A stretch of 59,209 bases of DNA from an uncultured Myxococcales bacterium (GCA_903847405.1 CAINDP010000202.1:1-59209), one strand, 5' to 3'; positions 43,614-53,485 are shown, counted from the first letter of the stretch. Notes: generated by a model from the sequence alone, not told the origin. Program-made: numbers and translations.

Positions 43614-43790
43614 CTACCCAATTCGAGTTCGCCGCCACGCTGCGGCCTGCCCGCGCCCGAGGCATTCCACTTCCCCGGCGGTCCGCAGGTCCTTCAACAC
43701 GCGGCGAACGAGGTCCACACTGACTCCCGGGCACACGGCAAGCAGGTCCGCCACCCGGAAGTTGCCGGTGGACCACGCCGCATGACCGCG
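43614..43790 (-). pseudogene. Winged-helix fragment
   Basis: Reads TGNFRVADLLAVCPGVSVDL then VRRVLKDLRTAGEVECLGRG and ends in WRRTRIG, a helix-turn-helix plus wing as found at the C-terminus of Fic-domain and similar proteins. No start with a ribosome site or other domain is attached. Confidence 0.45.
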
Positions 43791-43825
43791 CTCTCCTGCC
43801 CGTTCAGAAGGCAATCGCGGGCACA
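43769..43825. repeat. Dispersed repeat, copy 3 (core only)
   Basis: The 55-bp core GGACCACGCCGC...TGCCCGTTCAGAAGGC...ATCGCGGG matches copies at 32728 and 39260, without the preceding CTGCTGGAACTG part. Confidence 0.7.
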
Positions 43826-43863
43826 GTAAAATCAGGGGTCGAGGGTGAGGCAAGTGGATTCCG

Positions 43864-46500
43864 TCAGGGAATGTCCCAGGGGGCGCCGTCCTGGTGGATG
43901 GGCGTGTAGCCGCCGCCGTCCACGTCGATGAAGACGGGGTTGGTGACGGACACGGGCAGCTTGGGGCTGACGGGGGTCATCTGGTGGGCGTCCTGCAGGG
44001 ACCCGACCACGGCAACGATGTGGGCGTCGGTCTCCAGCGGGATCTCGAAGACGTGGTCCAGGCGCACGGTGTCGGTCGTGTCCGCCAGGGCGGGCTCCAG
44101 CACGATCTGCCCGTTCACGTAGATCCGCGCGAAGCCCAGCGGCATCCACGCGGGCGCCAGGACCTGCAGCCGCACCTGCACCGTGCCGCCCAGGGCCGTC
44201 ACCGTGTCGCCCATGCCTGCGCCGTCCACGTCGATGCGCAACAGAGGCCCGCCCATGACCAGGCCCCGGAAGCCGTTCATGCGGTCGAACAGTTCGGTCC
44301 GCTGGACGTCCTTCGGGCCCGCGGCGGTGACCGGGACCAGGTTGCGGGGGTTGCCGTAGTTGCCGTTGTAGCCGTGCTCGTCGGACCCGCCGATGGCCGC
44401 CACGTGGTAGCCGCGGTTCAGCAGGTTGAACCACGCCGGCAGGTTCAGGTCCAGCACGGTGCTGATGTCGTCGCTCTTGTTGTAGACCTCCATGGCGTCC
44501 ACCAGGTTCAGGTCCAGTTCGGCCGCCACGTCGGCCGGGTTCGAGGTGCCCGTGACGCCGTAGTACTCGAAGGTCGCCTGGCCGCGGTAGGGGTGGTTGA
44601 CCGCCACCAGGGCGCAGGACATGAGGTCGCGGGACTGCCGGTAGATCTCGTTGGCGGTCAGGTTCCGCACGGCCATGCCGTCGGCGTCGTACTCCAGGAA
44701 GTCCAGCGTGTAGTACTGATCGTAGAAGCCGGGAGGCGGCAGGCACCCGTTGTTCGTCGTGTGCCCCCACATGGGCGACACCTCGCAGCCGAAGAAGCTG
44801 ACGACCTGCTCCTGCAGGCCCAGGTGCTCGATGTTCGGCTGGTGGGTGCCATAGTGGTCGTGGTCCGTGGGGTTCATCACCTGGATGCCGTTGGCGATGG
44901 CGTTGTAGATGCGGTTCTCGGCCGCCACGGTGCTGTCGATGCTGTATTCGCAGTGCTCGTGGGTGTTCACCATCACGTGGCCCGCGACGTCGTAGGCCGG
45001 CCGGATGACGCCCTCCAGCACCGTTTCGAAACCGGCCGTGACCGTGACGTTCTTCCGGTCGATGGTCCAGGCCAGGCCCCGGGCCACGGTGGCCGTGTAG
45101 TCGCCGGCCGCCACCGGGATCCGCCAGTCGCCGTTCCGGATGGCCTCGAACCGCGCGACACCTGAAATCCAGGCAGCGTCGGCACCATGCTGCAGGGTCA
45201 GGGCCGCGGTGATGGGCGTCCCTTCGCCGTCCGTCGCCTTCACCCGCAGCCAGCCCGCGGGGCTCGCCGTCGCCTGGACGTCGTTCGGCCCCTCGGCGGT
45301 CACCACGACGCCGGACGTCGTCGCGTCGTCCGCACCGGGCACCGACAACTCCAGGTCGTAGGTCCCGGGCGGCAGGTGCAGCATCGCCTTCCCCTCGTCG
45401 TCCGGAATCGTGGCCGACGCGTAGCCGGCCGTCGCGTCGTCGGTCCGCAGGGCCCGGACCCGCACGTCGCCCCGGGACGACAGGGTGTCGGACATCGCCA
45501 CCGTCACCGGCACCGCGACACCGGGGGCCTCGCCCCGCAGGGCCTGCAGGATCGGCACCACGTCATCCACGGTGCCCGGGCCCACCGCCAGGTACTGCCG
45601 GAAGGTCGCGGACTGGTCCTTCGCCAGCGTGACGGTCCCGGACTGCAGCAGCATCAGTTCCTCGACGGCCAGCAGCAGCGAGATGGCGCCGTCGTCTGCC
45701 GCCGCGAAGCCGTACGACACGTCGCCGTCGTGGGCCGCCAGCCAGCGCACGTCGTCGCGGCTGGACAGGCAGTCCTGGTCGGAACCGCAGTGGTCGTGGA
45801 ACTTGTCCAGGCGCTTGCCGAACTGCAGGATCTGGCCCACGACGATGGGGCCGGACCAGTCCCCGGAATTCCGGATCGTGGTGGCGATCTCGATGGCCCG
45901 GGCGTCGGGGGCCAGGATGTAGTCCGTCGTCACGTCCAGGAACTGGGGCGCCGTGGGCATCAGCGAGTCGATGATGGTCATGCCGCCGTCGGTGCCCGTG
46001 AAACGCACCACCGCGGTCCCCGAGATCGTGCCGTCGTCCACGATTTCCATGTGCGTGGGCTTGAAGACGCGGCCGAAGCCCGTCATCGGGAAGACCTCCA
46101 GGAACCGGTCGTGGCCCTCCTGGCCCAAGGGGCGCACGATGTCCGCGTCGACCAGGGCGCCGCCGTACGGCGAAAAGAGGCTGCGCGCCTGGTTGCGCAC
46201 CACGAAGCGCACGTGCGTGTTCTGCAGCACCAGGTCCCCCACGACCCCCGCCGCCTGCAGCCCGCCGATCAACTGGTCTGCCGACGTGGACACGAACGCC
46301 TTCGCCCCGTCGACGTAGGGGGGCACGTCCTCCGGGACATCCGAGGCGTCGGGCGGGACTGCGACCAAATCGCCGGGAACATCCACCGCGTCGGGCACAT
46401 CCGTCGCGTCCCCGACCACGTCGGCCGCCGAGCCGCTGTCCGAGCAAGCCGCCACCGACAGGAGTCCGATCGCCATCGCAATGGCCAGCATTCGCTTCAT
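43864..46500 (-). CDS. CehA/McbA-like PHP-fold metallohydrolase lipoprotein
   Basis: 878 residues. AGAGGGAA precedes the ATG. The signal ends LSVAAC (lipobox), then an Asp/Val/Pro-rich linker to about residue 62. Residues 65-480 are beta-rich with Ig-like segments. Residues 495-760 are a PHP-type domain: NTHEHCEYS with metal-ligand histidines, NGIQVMNPTDHDHYGTHQPN, FGCEVSP, VNHPYRG and GGSDEHGYNG. This set matches the CehA/McbA family (carbaryl hydrolase and relatives), which uses two or three metal ions to hydrolyse esters or phosphoesters. The C-terminal 110 residues are a beta domain. The natural substrate is unknown; secretion suggests extracellular nutrient or matrix turnover. Confidence 0.82.
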   Translation of the reverse strand: MKRMLAIAMAIGLLSVAACSDSGSAADVVGDATDVPDAVDVPGDLVAVPPDASDVPEDVPPYVDGAKAFVSTSADQLIGGLQAAGVVGDLVLQNTHVRFVVRNQARSLFSPYGGALVDADIVRPLGQEGHDRFLEVFPMTGFGRVFKPTHMEIVDDGTISGTAVVRFTGTDGGMTIIDSLMPTAPQFLDVTTDYILAPDARAIEIATTIRNSGDWSGPIVVGQILQFGKRLDKFHDHCGSDQDCLSSRDDVRWLAAHDGDVSYGFAAADDGAISLLLAVEELMLLQSGTVTLAKDQSATFRQYLAVGPGTVDDVVPILQALRGEAPGVAVPVTVAMSDTLSSRGDVRVRALRTDDATAGYASATIPDDEGKAMLHLPPGTYDLELSVPGADDATTSGVVVTAEGPNDVQATASPAGWLRVKATDGEGTPITAALTLQHGADAAWISGVARFEAIRNGDWRIPVAAGDYTATVARGLAWTIDRKNVTVTAGFETVLEGVIRPAYDVAGHVMVNTHEHCEYSIDSTVAAENRIYNAIANGIQVMNPTDHDHYGTHQPNIEHLGLQEQVVSFFGCEVSPMWGHTTNNGCLPPPGFYDQYYTLDFLEYDADGMAVRNLTANEIYRQSRDLMSCALVAVNHPYRGQATFEYYGVTGTSNPADVAAELDLNLVDAMEVYNKSDDISTVLDLNLPAWFNLLNRGYHVAAIGGSDEHGYNGNYGNPRNLVPVTAAGPKDVQRTELFDRMNGFRGLVMGGPLLRIDVDGAGMGDTVTALGGTVQVRLQVLAPAWMPLGFARIYVNGQIVLEPALADTTDTVRLDHVFEIPLETDAHIVAVVGSLQDAHQMTPVSPKLPVSVTNPVFIDVDGGGYTPIHQDGAPWDIP

Positions 46501-46682
46501 GGTCCGTTCCCTCTGTGCAACAGTTCCGCGGCGTGATGGTGACAGAATCGTGACGTTCTTGGAACTCCAGAGCGGGGGTTCGCTGATTCGCCGGGTGGAA
46601 TCCGACTGCCCGTGGATTGACCGACGCCCCCCCGGGAACTACGATCCGCACGATTCACCCCTGACGGTCAAGGAGGTCCCGA

Positions 46683-46946
46683 ATGCGACGACTGGCATCG
46701 ATCCTGGCGCTGGTGTTCGTTCTGGCTCCGCTGGGGGCGCTGGCAGCCCCCCGTATGGGCTCCCCCGGCAAGGGGGGCGCGGTCCACCCGAAGGAAGCCC
46801 CTGCCAAGGCGCAGGAAACCGGCAAGAAGGCCCGGGGCGGCAAGACCGATCCCCATGGCATGGAAGTGGAACCGGTGGACTTCAAGAGTCCGAAGCCCGG
46901 CGGGTCCGGAAAGCCCCCTTCGGACCGCGGGACCCGTCCCAGGTGA
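46683..46946 (+). CDS. Small secreted Lys/Gly/Pro-rich protein
   Basis: 87 residues. AAGGAGG lies 7 bp before the ATG. The signal peptide ends GALAAP. The mature 65 residues are low-complexity (GKGGAVHPKEAPAKAQ and GGSGKPPSD) and likely disordered and basic. No family. It is divergent from the PHP-fold gene across 182 bp and 70 bp upstream of the beta-helix gene. Confidence 0.6.
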   Translation: MRRLASILALVFVLAPLGALAAPRMGSPGKGGAVHPKEAPAKAQETGKKARGGKTDPHGMEVEPVDFKSPKPGGSGKPPSDRGTRPR

Positions 46947-47016
46947 ACCGGCCGGCGCAACGAACCGGACGGGTTTCGATGACACCAGAGTCCTGATTCA
47001 ACGGAGGGAATCGCCG

Positions 47017-48315
47017 ATGAAGTCTGCCACGCTGTTTGTCACGGTCCTGTTACTGGGCTCGCCGGCTCTTGGCGCCGAGTACTACGTCTCGATGAACACC
47101 GGGGACAATTCCGGCGCAGGAAGCAGGGAAGCGCCATTCCAGAACCTCGCGACGGCGCTGGAAAAGGCCGGGGCAGGCGACGTCGTCCACGTCGCGAAGG
47201 GCAACTACTTCGGGCTGCGGGGCAAGGGCTACCTGGAGGTCAAGGCGCCCGTGACCATCATCGGCGGCTATGCGGACGATTTTTCCCGGCGCGACGTGGC
47301 GGCCTTTCCGACGCTGATCCAGCCGGACAACGCCAGCGCCGCCAAGTCCAGCAATGCCCTGATGACCCTGAAGCAGAGCGCACCGGGCCAGAAATTCGTG
47401 GTGGACGGCCTGGTCTTCGACATGGGAATGCGCAGTTCGTATGCCCGGGCCGAAGGGAAACCCGAGGGTGTCCAGACCGGCATGTTGCTGCTGGCCCCGG
47501 ACAAGGCCGACGGCGACAACCCGACCATCGCGAAGCAATGCCTGACGATCGAGAATCCGGCCGCCGCGGGCGACGTGCTGGTGCAGAACTGCGTCTTCGT
47601 GAATTGCGTGAACTTCGCCATCCAGGGCGCCCACAAGCAGGGCGACTTCATCATTCGCAACAACGTGTTCGTCGCCAACCGCATGGCCGCCATCGAGGTC
47701 TTCGGGACGGGTGGGAAGAAGGGTCCCAAGGGCCCGACCGAAAAGGACGGCCACGTCGAGATTTCGAACAACACCATCCTGTTGACCTGGTCGCGCCTGA
47801 AGGATTTCCAGGACATGGGCTATGGCGCCCGCATCATGACCAACCTGTCGTACGACATCCGCGGCAACATCTTCGGACTCAACGTCATCACCGGCATCGA
47901 CAATACCCGCTTCAACCCTCTGGAATGGGCCCGGATCGACAACAACCTCTTCTTCGGCAACAAGCAGGGCGACCTGCTGCTTTCCGAAAGCGGGAACATC
48001 CAGATGGAACGGGTGATGGCGAAGGATCTGTCCACCATCCGCTTCGCTTCGGTGAAGGGAAACAAGGGCACGACCGCCAGGCTTCCCGTCGACAAGGCGT
48101 ACCTGGAGGGCTTCATGGGCGCGAGGTACAGCGAAGAGGCGGACTATCACGCCGACTCGTCCGCCAACCTGATGCGCGAGGCGCTGGGCATGAACAAGCA
48201 GGGCAAACTGACCACCAGCGTGACCATGTTCGCGAACCGCTATCCCTGGAAGGAAGCGCTGAGGCTGTTCGGGGCGACCGCCGAGGCCGGCGCCCAGGCG
48301 CTGCCGAAAAACTAG
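47017..48315 (+). CDS. Secreted right-handed parallel beta-helix protein
   Basis: 432 residues with ACGGAGGGAA before the ATG. The signal peptide ends SPALGA. EYYVSMNTGDNSGAGSREAP at the mature start is the DUF1565/pectate-lyase-like entry (YYVS..G.D...G....P). Helix rungs follow: FVVDGLVFD, VLVQNCVFVN, FIIRNNVFVANRMAAIEV, VEISNNTILL, IRGNIFGLN, IDNNLFFGN. No catalytic residues are obvious. Probably a carbohydrate-binding or -cleaving surface protein; it precedes a larger beta-helix lipoprotein by 45 bp. Confidence 0.8.
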   Translation: MKSATLFVTVLLLGSPALGAEYYVSMNTGDNSGAGSREAPFQNLATALEKAGAGDVVHVAKGNYFGLRGKGYLEVKAPVTIIGGYADDFSRRDVAAFPTLIQPDNASAAKSSNALMTLKQSAPGQKFVVDGLVFDMGMRSSYARAEGKPEGVQTGMLLLAPDKADGDNPTIAKQCLTIENPAAAGDVLVQNCVFVNCVNFAIQGAHKQGDFIIRNNVFVANRMAAIEVFGTGGKKGPKGPTEKDGHVEISNNTILLTWSRLKDFQDMGYGARIMTNLSYDIRGNIFGLNVITGIDNTRFNPLEWARIDNNLFFGNKQGDLLLSESGNIQMERVMAKDLSTIRFASVKGNKGTTARLPVDKAYLEGFMGARYSEEADYHADSSANLMREALGMNKQGKLTTSVTMFANRYPWKEALRLFGATAEAGAQALPKN

Positions 48316-48360
48316 ACGCCTGCAAGCGGGCGTGGGTCATCGTGAAAGAGGAGTCACGTC

Positions 48361-51300
48361 ATGCGGGCCAATGCGTTCATGGTCCTGGTGCTGGCTTGCG
48401 GGCTTGGGGGGATTCCCGCCTGTTCCGGGTCGACGGTTCCACCCGGGGCGGGCGACACGGGCGACACGGGCATCGCGGATGACGCGCTGCCCTTCGGTGA
48501 TCCGGACCCGATGGAGGACCCCGGAAATGGGCCGGATGCGGGCGCCGAGTTCGGCACGGACCCGTCCGTGAGCGACGAACCCGACGGCGAAGACGACGCC
48601 GCAATTGCGGGAGACGAGGCCCCGGGTGACGAAGCGTGGACCGAACTGGATACCGGCCCGATCGGCGACGCGACCGACGACGTCGATACCGTGACGCCTC
48701 CGACCGGCACCTGGTACGTGGACGCGGCGGCCAGGGGTGGCAACAACGGCACGTCCTGGACCAACGCCTTCACCCAGTTGCAGTCCGCCCTGGACGTCGC
48801 GGTCGCCGGCGAGGAGATCCGCGTGGCCCAGGGGCGCTACCTGCCGACGCTGGGCCGGGTCGCCGGCGACAACCGCTCCCGCAGTTTCGTGCTGAAGGCG
48901 GGGGTCAGGATCCTGGGCGGCCATGGCGGCCTGCTGAACAAGGTCCGGAACCCGGCCCTCTACAAGACGATCCTCAGCGGCGACCTCGATCGCAACGACC
49001 TGGACAAGGACGGCAACACCATCGCCGAGACCTGGGAGGACATCGTCGGCGACAACGCCTACAGCGTGGTCGTCTGCAACGGGCTCGACGACACGACGGT
49101 GCTGGACGGCTTCGTGGTCACCGGTGGCTTCGCCGATCACCCGGAGAACTCGGAACTCCAGGCGGGAGCGGGCATCCGCATCATCGGCGGCGCGCCCATC
49201 CTGAGAAACCTGACGGTGACCGGCAATGCCGCGAAGTACTACCGCCACCGGGGGGGCGGGATGTACGTGGAGGGCGGCGGGCCCCGGGTCGAGGACTCGA
49301 CCTTTTCGGGCAACTTCGCGTACAGCGGCGGCGGCATCGGCCTGTATACCGGCAGCCACGCGACGATCCGGGGCTGCACGCTGCAGGACAACTTCGCGCG
49401 GACCCTGGGCGGGGCCCTGTTGCTGTGGGAGGGGGATCTGGTCCTCGAGAACGTGCTGGCGCAGCGCAACGTCGCCCGGAACGAGGGCGGCGTCCTCTAT
49501 GCCAACTCGGCGAAGACCATCCTGGTCACCGGCTCGACGTTCCTGGACAACCGCGAGGGGGCCGTCGCGGTCATCGCCTCCCAGGGCGGCGCGGGAACGG
49601 ACCTCCGGGTGCAGAACACGCGGTTCGCCGGCAACCGCGGCGGCAACCTCTCCGGCGGCGCCATGGTCCTGTCGTCGGTCCGGACGGAGCTGACCAACGT
49701 CCTGTTCAGCGGCAACTACGCCTACGGCGCCGGGGGCGCGATCCAGGCGTACAAGGGAACGCTGCTGGCGACGAACGTCACCTTCGCGGCCAACCGAGCC
49801 ACCACCGAGGGCAGCGCCGTGCGCCTGTGGGATGCCACCGCGACCTTCCGGAACTGCCTCTTCTGGGACAACGGTGTCGACCTGGTGTCGGGGACGCCGG
49901 CGGCGATCTACCAGAACGTCTTCCACGACAAGGGCGTCGATCCGGGCTTCAACGCGGCGCTGGCGGCCTCCGAGGCCCCGACCGTCGAGGGGGACTACCG
50001 CCTGCGGAAGAGCGCCTCGTTCCTGGTGGTGGACGCGGGAGAAGACGCGTTCAATTCCACCCGCCTGGACCTCGACGGCCTGCCGCGCATCGCGGGCTCC
50101 GCCATCGACCTGGGCGCCTACGAACTGCAACCGTCCAAGCCCGCACACCCCGCATCGACGGGAACCGTCCGGACGGCCCGTGCCCTGGCGGTCCGGCCAC
50201 CCCCGGCCCCGTTCCGGACCGGGGGCCGCCCGTCGGCCTTCGCCGCGGTCCTTGGGGCAGCCCCCGGCAGGACGATCCGCGTGGACTCCCGGGCGGTCGG
50301 CGCCGGGGACGGCAGTTCCTGGGCCAATGCCTTCGTGACGCTGGACGCCGCACTGTCGGCCGCGGTCGCAGGCGACCAGGTCTGGGTGGCGGCCGGGGTG
50401 TACGTCCCGAGCATCCGCCAGGATGCGTCCCAGGCCGGGTCCGAAACCTTCCTGCTGCCGGCCGACGTCGCCGTGCACGGCGGGTTCGCCGGCACCGAAA
50501 CGGACCTGGGGCAGCGCGACTGGCTGGCCCACCGGACCATCCTCAGCGGCGACCTGGACGGCGATGACCTGGACGCCGACGGCGATTCCGTCGCGCAGGC
50601 TGTCCAGGATCTGGTCGGCACGAACGCCGGCCACGTGGTCACCGTGTCGGGGGGGACGGGCAGCCTCGACGGCCTGGTCATCACGGCCGGCATGGCGGCT
50701 TCGGTGGTCATCGGCGGGGGGGCGACGACGCAGGGGAACGGCGGCGGGATCTGGGTGAAGGACAGTCCCGCCCTGGCGCTGCAGGACATCGTATTCAGCG
50801 GCAACTACGGCCAGCATGGCGGGGCCGTGTACGCCCTGTACCGCTCGTCCTTGACCTTCCGGAACGTCACCTTCACCGGCAACGCGGCGGGCTACGGAGC
50901 GGCGTGCTACCTGGAGATGGACACGACGGCGACGTTCGACGGTTCCTGGTTCCAGGACAACCTCTCCGAAGGCGGGGGGACCCTCTACGCCCAGGACTAC
51001 GCGGAAGTCCGGGTGAACGGCTCGACCCTGGACGGCAACACGGCGTCCCAGTCCGAGGGATTGGGCGGGGCCGTCGCACTGGCATACGACGGCCGCGGCG
51101 ACATCCAGGACTCGTCCATCCTTCGCAACGTCGCCGCCGGCGCCAGCGCCGCGTACGCCTTCGAGCACTCCTACCTGAAGATGGTCGGCGTGGAGGTGCG
51201 AGGCAACCGGTCGGCGGGCTCGGGCATGGGCGGGGCACTTGGGGTGCTAGACTCGCACGCGGACCTGGTGAACACGCTCATTTCCGGCAACACCTCGGTG

Positions 51301-51717
51301 GGCTCGGGCGGCGGGCTGACGATGTACGGCCCCAGCGACTTCGACCCCCCGACGGTGACCCTGGATCAGGTCACCCTGGCCGGCAACCGCTCCGACCTGG
51401 GCTCGGGCATCTCCAACGGCGCCAGCCAGTCGAACGGAATCCTGACGGCAAGGAACAGCCTGATCGTGGACGCGGTGTGGACCAGGGGCGGCGTCTTCGA
51501 GCGCGTGAGTTGCGGCACCGGCGACCCGATGTTCGTCGCCCCCGGAGCGGCCGGCAGCGCGCCCACCGTCGACGGCGACTACCACCTGAAGGCGGGCTCG
51601 CCGGCCGTCAACGCCGGGAGCAACGCGCTGGTGCCGGCCGGCATCACGACCGACCTGGACGGCCTGCCGCGCGTGGTCGGAGGCACGGTCGACCAGGGAG
51701 CCTACGAGCGGCAGTGA
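48361..51717 (+). CDS. Large lipoprotein with two tandem beta-helix/choice-of-anchor Q modules
   Basis: 1118 residues; AGAGGAG before the ATG. The signal ends GIPAC (lipobox). An acidic Gly/Asp/Pro linker runs to about 115. Module 1 (about 117-580) and module 2 (about 625-1118) repeat the same order: entry strand (WYVDAAARGGNNGTSWTNAF / IRVDSRAVGAGDGSSWANAF), AGEEIRVAQGRYLPT / AGDQVWVAAGVYVPS, KTILSGDLDRNDLDKDGN / RTILSGDLDGDDLDADGD, about ten helix rungs, and exit DLDGLPRIAGSAIDLGAYE / DLDGLPRVVGGTVDQGAYE. The exit is the choice-of-anchor Q signature. The DLDGDDLDADGD segment is a probable Ca2+-binding loop. It is an adhesin-like surface protein by architecture. Confidence 0.82.
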   Translation: MRANAFMVLVLACGLGGIPACSGSTVPPGAGDTGDTGIADDALPFGDPDPMEDPGNGPDAGAEFGTDPSVSDEPDGEDDAAIAGDEAPGDEAWTELDTGPIGDATDDVDTVTPPTGTWYVDAAARGGNNGTSWTNAFTQLQSALDVAVAGEEIRVAQGRYLPTLGRVAGDNRSRSFVLKAGVRILGGHGGLLNKVRNPALYKTILSGDLDRNDLDKDGNTIAETWEDIVGDNAYSVVVCNGLDDTTVLDGFVVTGGFADHPENSELQAGAGIRIIGGAPILRNLTVTGNAAKYYRHRGGGMYVEGGGPRVEDSTFSGNFAYSGGGIGLYTGSHATIRGCTLQDNFARTLGGALLLWEGDLVLENVLAQRNVARNEGGVLYANSAKTILVTGSTFLDNREGAVAVIASQGGAGTDLRVQNTRFAGNRGGNLSGGAMVLSSVRTELTNVLFSGNYAYGAGGAIQAYKGTLLATNVTFAANRATTEGSAVRLWDATATFRNCLFWDNGVDLVSGTPAAIYQNVFHDKGVDPGFNAALAASEAPTVEGDYRLRKSASFLVVDAGEDAFNSTRLDLDGLPRIAGSAIDLGAYELQPSKPAHPASTGTVRTARALAVRPPPAPFRTGGRPSAFAAVLGAAPGRTIRVDSRAVGAGDGSSWANAFVTLDAALSAAVAGDQVWVAAGVYVPSIRQDASQAGSETFLLPADVAVHGGFAGTETDLGQRDWLAHRTILSGDLDGDDLDADGDSVAQAVQDLVGTNAGHVVTVSGGTGSLDGLVITAGMAASVVIGGGATTQGNGGGIWVKDSPALALQDIVFSGNYGQHGGAVYALYRSSLTFRNVTFTGNAAGYGAACYLEMDTTATFDGSWFQDNLSEGGGTLYAQDYAEVRVNGSTLDGNTASQSEGLGGAVALAYDGRGDIQDSSILRNVAAGASAAYAFEHSYLKMVGVEVRGNRSAGSGMGGALGVLDSHADLVNTLISGNTSVGSGGGLTMYGPSDFDPPTVTLDQVTLAGNRSDLGSGISNGASQSNGILTARNSLIVDAVWTRGGVFERVSCGTGDPMFVAPGAAGSAPTVDGDYHLKAGSPAVNAGSNALVPAGITTDLDGLPRVVGGTVDQGAYERQ

Positions 51718-51811
51718 AGCCCCGGACCGATCCCCCGCATCTTCGAGTGGCCCTTCGTAACCAACTGCGACGACGGGAACGGGGGCCCGATTCCCGGGCC
51801 CGCCTGACGAA

Positions 51812-53485
51812 CTAGCGACAGCGGACGAGCGGGTTCTCCGTCTCCTCCAGGAGGCAGGACTTATCCGGCTTTCCGGGAGGCGCGGCCGGTTCCAGGGTGC
51901 AATGGTAGCCTCCCCCCTCCAGGCCGCAGGCATCTTCCCGCGGCCAATCCCTCCAGCATCCCGTAAGACCCTTGAGCCAGATGGATCGGTCTCCGATTGC
52001 GGTGCACTTGTCGATCTTCACCTGGAGAACGGTACCCCCAATGTAGATGCCCATGAACTCCGTCGTCAGTTCGCACGCGTCGGAGTCGATGCAACCGCAC
52101 ATGTCCGCGGTGGACGTGACCTTCCCGTCGCAGTCGTAGTCCCATGCTGCGATGCCGGTCCGGCCCGCCATCGGAACCTGGCTGAAGCCCTTCTGGCCCG
52201 GGTAGGCCAGGTACGCTCCATCGTTGCAGTCGGTCGTTCCCACACCAGGGGGTGTCAGGGTCCAACCGCCGGTCGCGCAACCGGTGGGCCCGGCGGCCGG
52301 CTTCGCGCACTGGGTGACGGTCTTGGCCCCGGCGGCCGCGAAGGTGTCGAGGTCGCAATCGGCATACCACGTCAGGGCCACGGCGCCCTCGTCGGTGGAA
52401 CCATCGCAGTCGTTGTCCTTCAAGTCGCAGATTTCCGCATGCACGGTGTGGACCTGCGAGTCGCTGTCGTTGCAGTCGTAGCGCTTGGGATTGATGGATG
52501 GCGCGTTCGACGTCCAGGATCCTCCCGCCGTGCACCCGGTCGGCTTGCCGTCAGGGTAGTCGCCACAATTGATCACGCTGGCCAGCCCCATGACCGGGAC
52601 TCCGTCGCCGTCGCAATCCGGGTACCACCAGACCGTGCCGCCCCCCTCGTCCTCGTCCGTCTGGCCGTCGCAATCGTTGTCGACGCCGTCGCACGTGTCC
52701 GCGACGCCGGGATGGACCGCCGAATCCCCGTCGTCGCAATCGGCCGTTCCGGTTCCCGCGACCGGAACGACGTCGGTCCAGGTCCCCTGGGGGCAGAACT
52801 TGGGGAGCACCGGCTTCGCGCAGGTCTTGACCAGGGACGAATCGACGGCGGCGATCCCATCGCCGTCGCAGTCCAGGAAGCGGCCGCTGGCGACGCCCTC
52901 GGGGTCGTCGTCGTCCGTCTGCCCGTCGCAGTCGTCATCGATCGAATTGCACACTTCCGGATTCCCGGGGAACCGGGCCGGATCCTTGGGCGCGCAGTCG
53001 TCGTCGTCGGCCGCGCCGTCCTTGTCGGAGTCCTTCCGGCAGTCCGACATGCAGGCCGAACCGGGCATGCCGTTGGCCAGACCGTCGTCGCACTGCTCGC
53101 CGGAGTTCAGTCGGTTGTTGCCGCAGTTCTTGATCGCGTCGGGGCCCGTGTCAGTCGGAGTGCCGGGATCCATCGCGGGATCCACCCCCGGATCCTGCGC
53201 CGCGTCGTCACCCGGGTCGGGAAGACCCGGGTCCACCGGCGGGACGTCGATGGCGTCGATCATCGGTACATCCGGCTCGACCGCGTCCTCGGCAGGCCCG
53301 TCCCGCGTACCGGGGTCGGTTCCCGCGACATCGGTTCCCGGGAGGTCCGGGTCGGCGTCCGCCGGGGTATCGGTGGAAACTCCGGGATCCACGGTTCCCG
53401 TGTCCGGACCGCTCGAAGACGAGCATCCGCCGGCGGCCACCAGGGCCAAGGCCACGACCGTTCGAAGCAGTGTTCGGCGCATCAT
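51812..53485 (-). CDS. MopE-related lipoprotein with Asp/Cys-rich metal-binding repeats
   Basis: 557 residues. GGGAGGAA lies directly before the ATG at 53485 (ATG at 53482 also possible). The signal ends AAGGC (lipobox). The long Asp/Pro/Gly linker (27-115) is followed by CGNNRLNSGEQCDDG (a myxobacterial Cys-rich repeat entry) and then three or four units of D-C-x-D-x-D ... CDGVDNDCDGQTDEDE, the putative metal-binding (MopE) motif. Alternate segments read WYPDCDGDGVPV and WYADCDLDTFA. The C-terminus is a Cys-containing domain. Such proteins probably bind Ca2+ at the cell surface. Confidence 0.85.
   Translation of the reverse strand: MMRRTLLRTVVALALVAAGGCSSSSGPDTGTVDPGVSTDTPADADPDLPGTDVAGTDPGTRDGPAEDAVEPDVPMIDAIDVPPVDPGLPDPGDDAAQDPGVDPAMDPGTPTDTGPDAIKNCGNNRLNSGEQCDDGLANGMPGSACMSDCRKDSDKDGAADDDDCAPKDPARFPGNPEVCNSIDDDCDGQTDDDDPEGVASGRFLDCDGDGIAAVDSSLVKTCAKPVLPKFCPQGTWTDVVPVAGTGTADCDDGDSAVHPGVADTCDGVDNDCDGQTDEDEGGGTVWWYPDCDGDGVPVMGLASVINCGDYPDGKPTGCTAGGSWTSNAPSINPKRYDCNDSDSQVHTVHAEICDLKDNDCDGSTDEGAVALTWYADCDLDTFAAAGAKTVTQCAKPAAGPTGCATGGWTLTPPGVGTTDCNDGAYLAYPGQKGFSQVPMAGRTGIAAWDYDCDGKVTSTADMCGCIDSDACELTTEFMGIYIGGTVLQVKIDKCTAIGDRSIWLKGLTGCWRDWPREDACGLEGGGYHCTLEPAAPPGKPDKSCLLEETENPLVRCR

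Larger units (their letters stand above)
43108..43863. other. Intergenic region with decayed fragments
   Basis: About 750 bp without an intact gene. 43340-43365 holds a GGGTACGG doublet like those in the 129-bp repeats. 43440-43535 encodes a plus-strand tail ending EPLHVAIRHPR, like the MDHAA tails of the dispersed repeat. 43614-43790 on the minus strand encodes a winged-helix-like segment (FRVADLLAVCPGVSVDLV then RRVLKDLRTAGEVE), possibly the C-terminus of a lost Fic- or HTH-type protein. 43769-43825 is copy 3 of the dispersed repeat. Confidence 0.55.
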
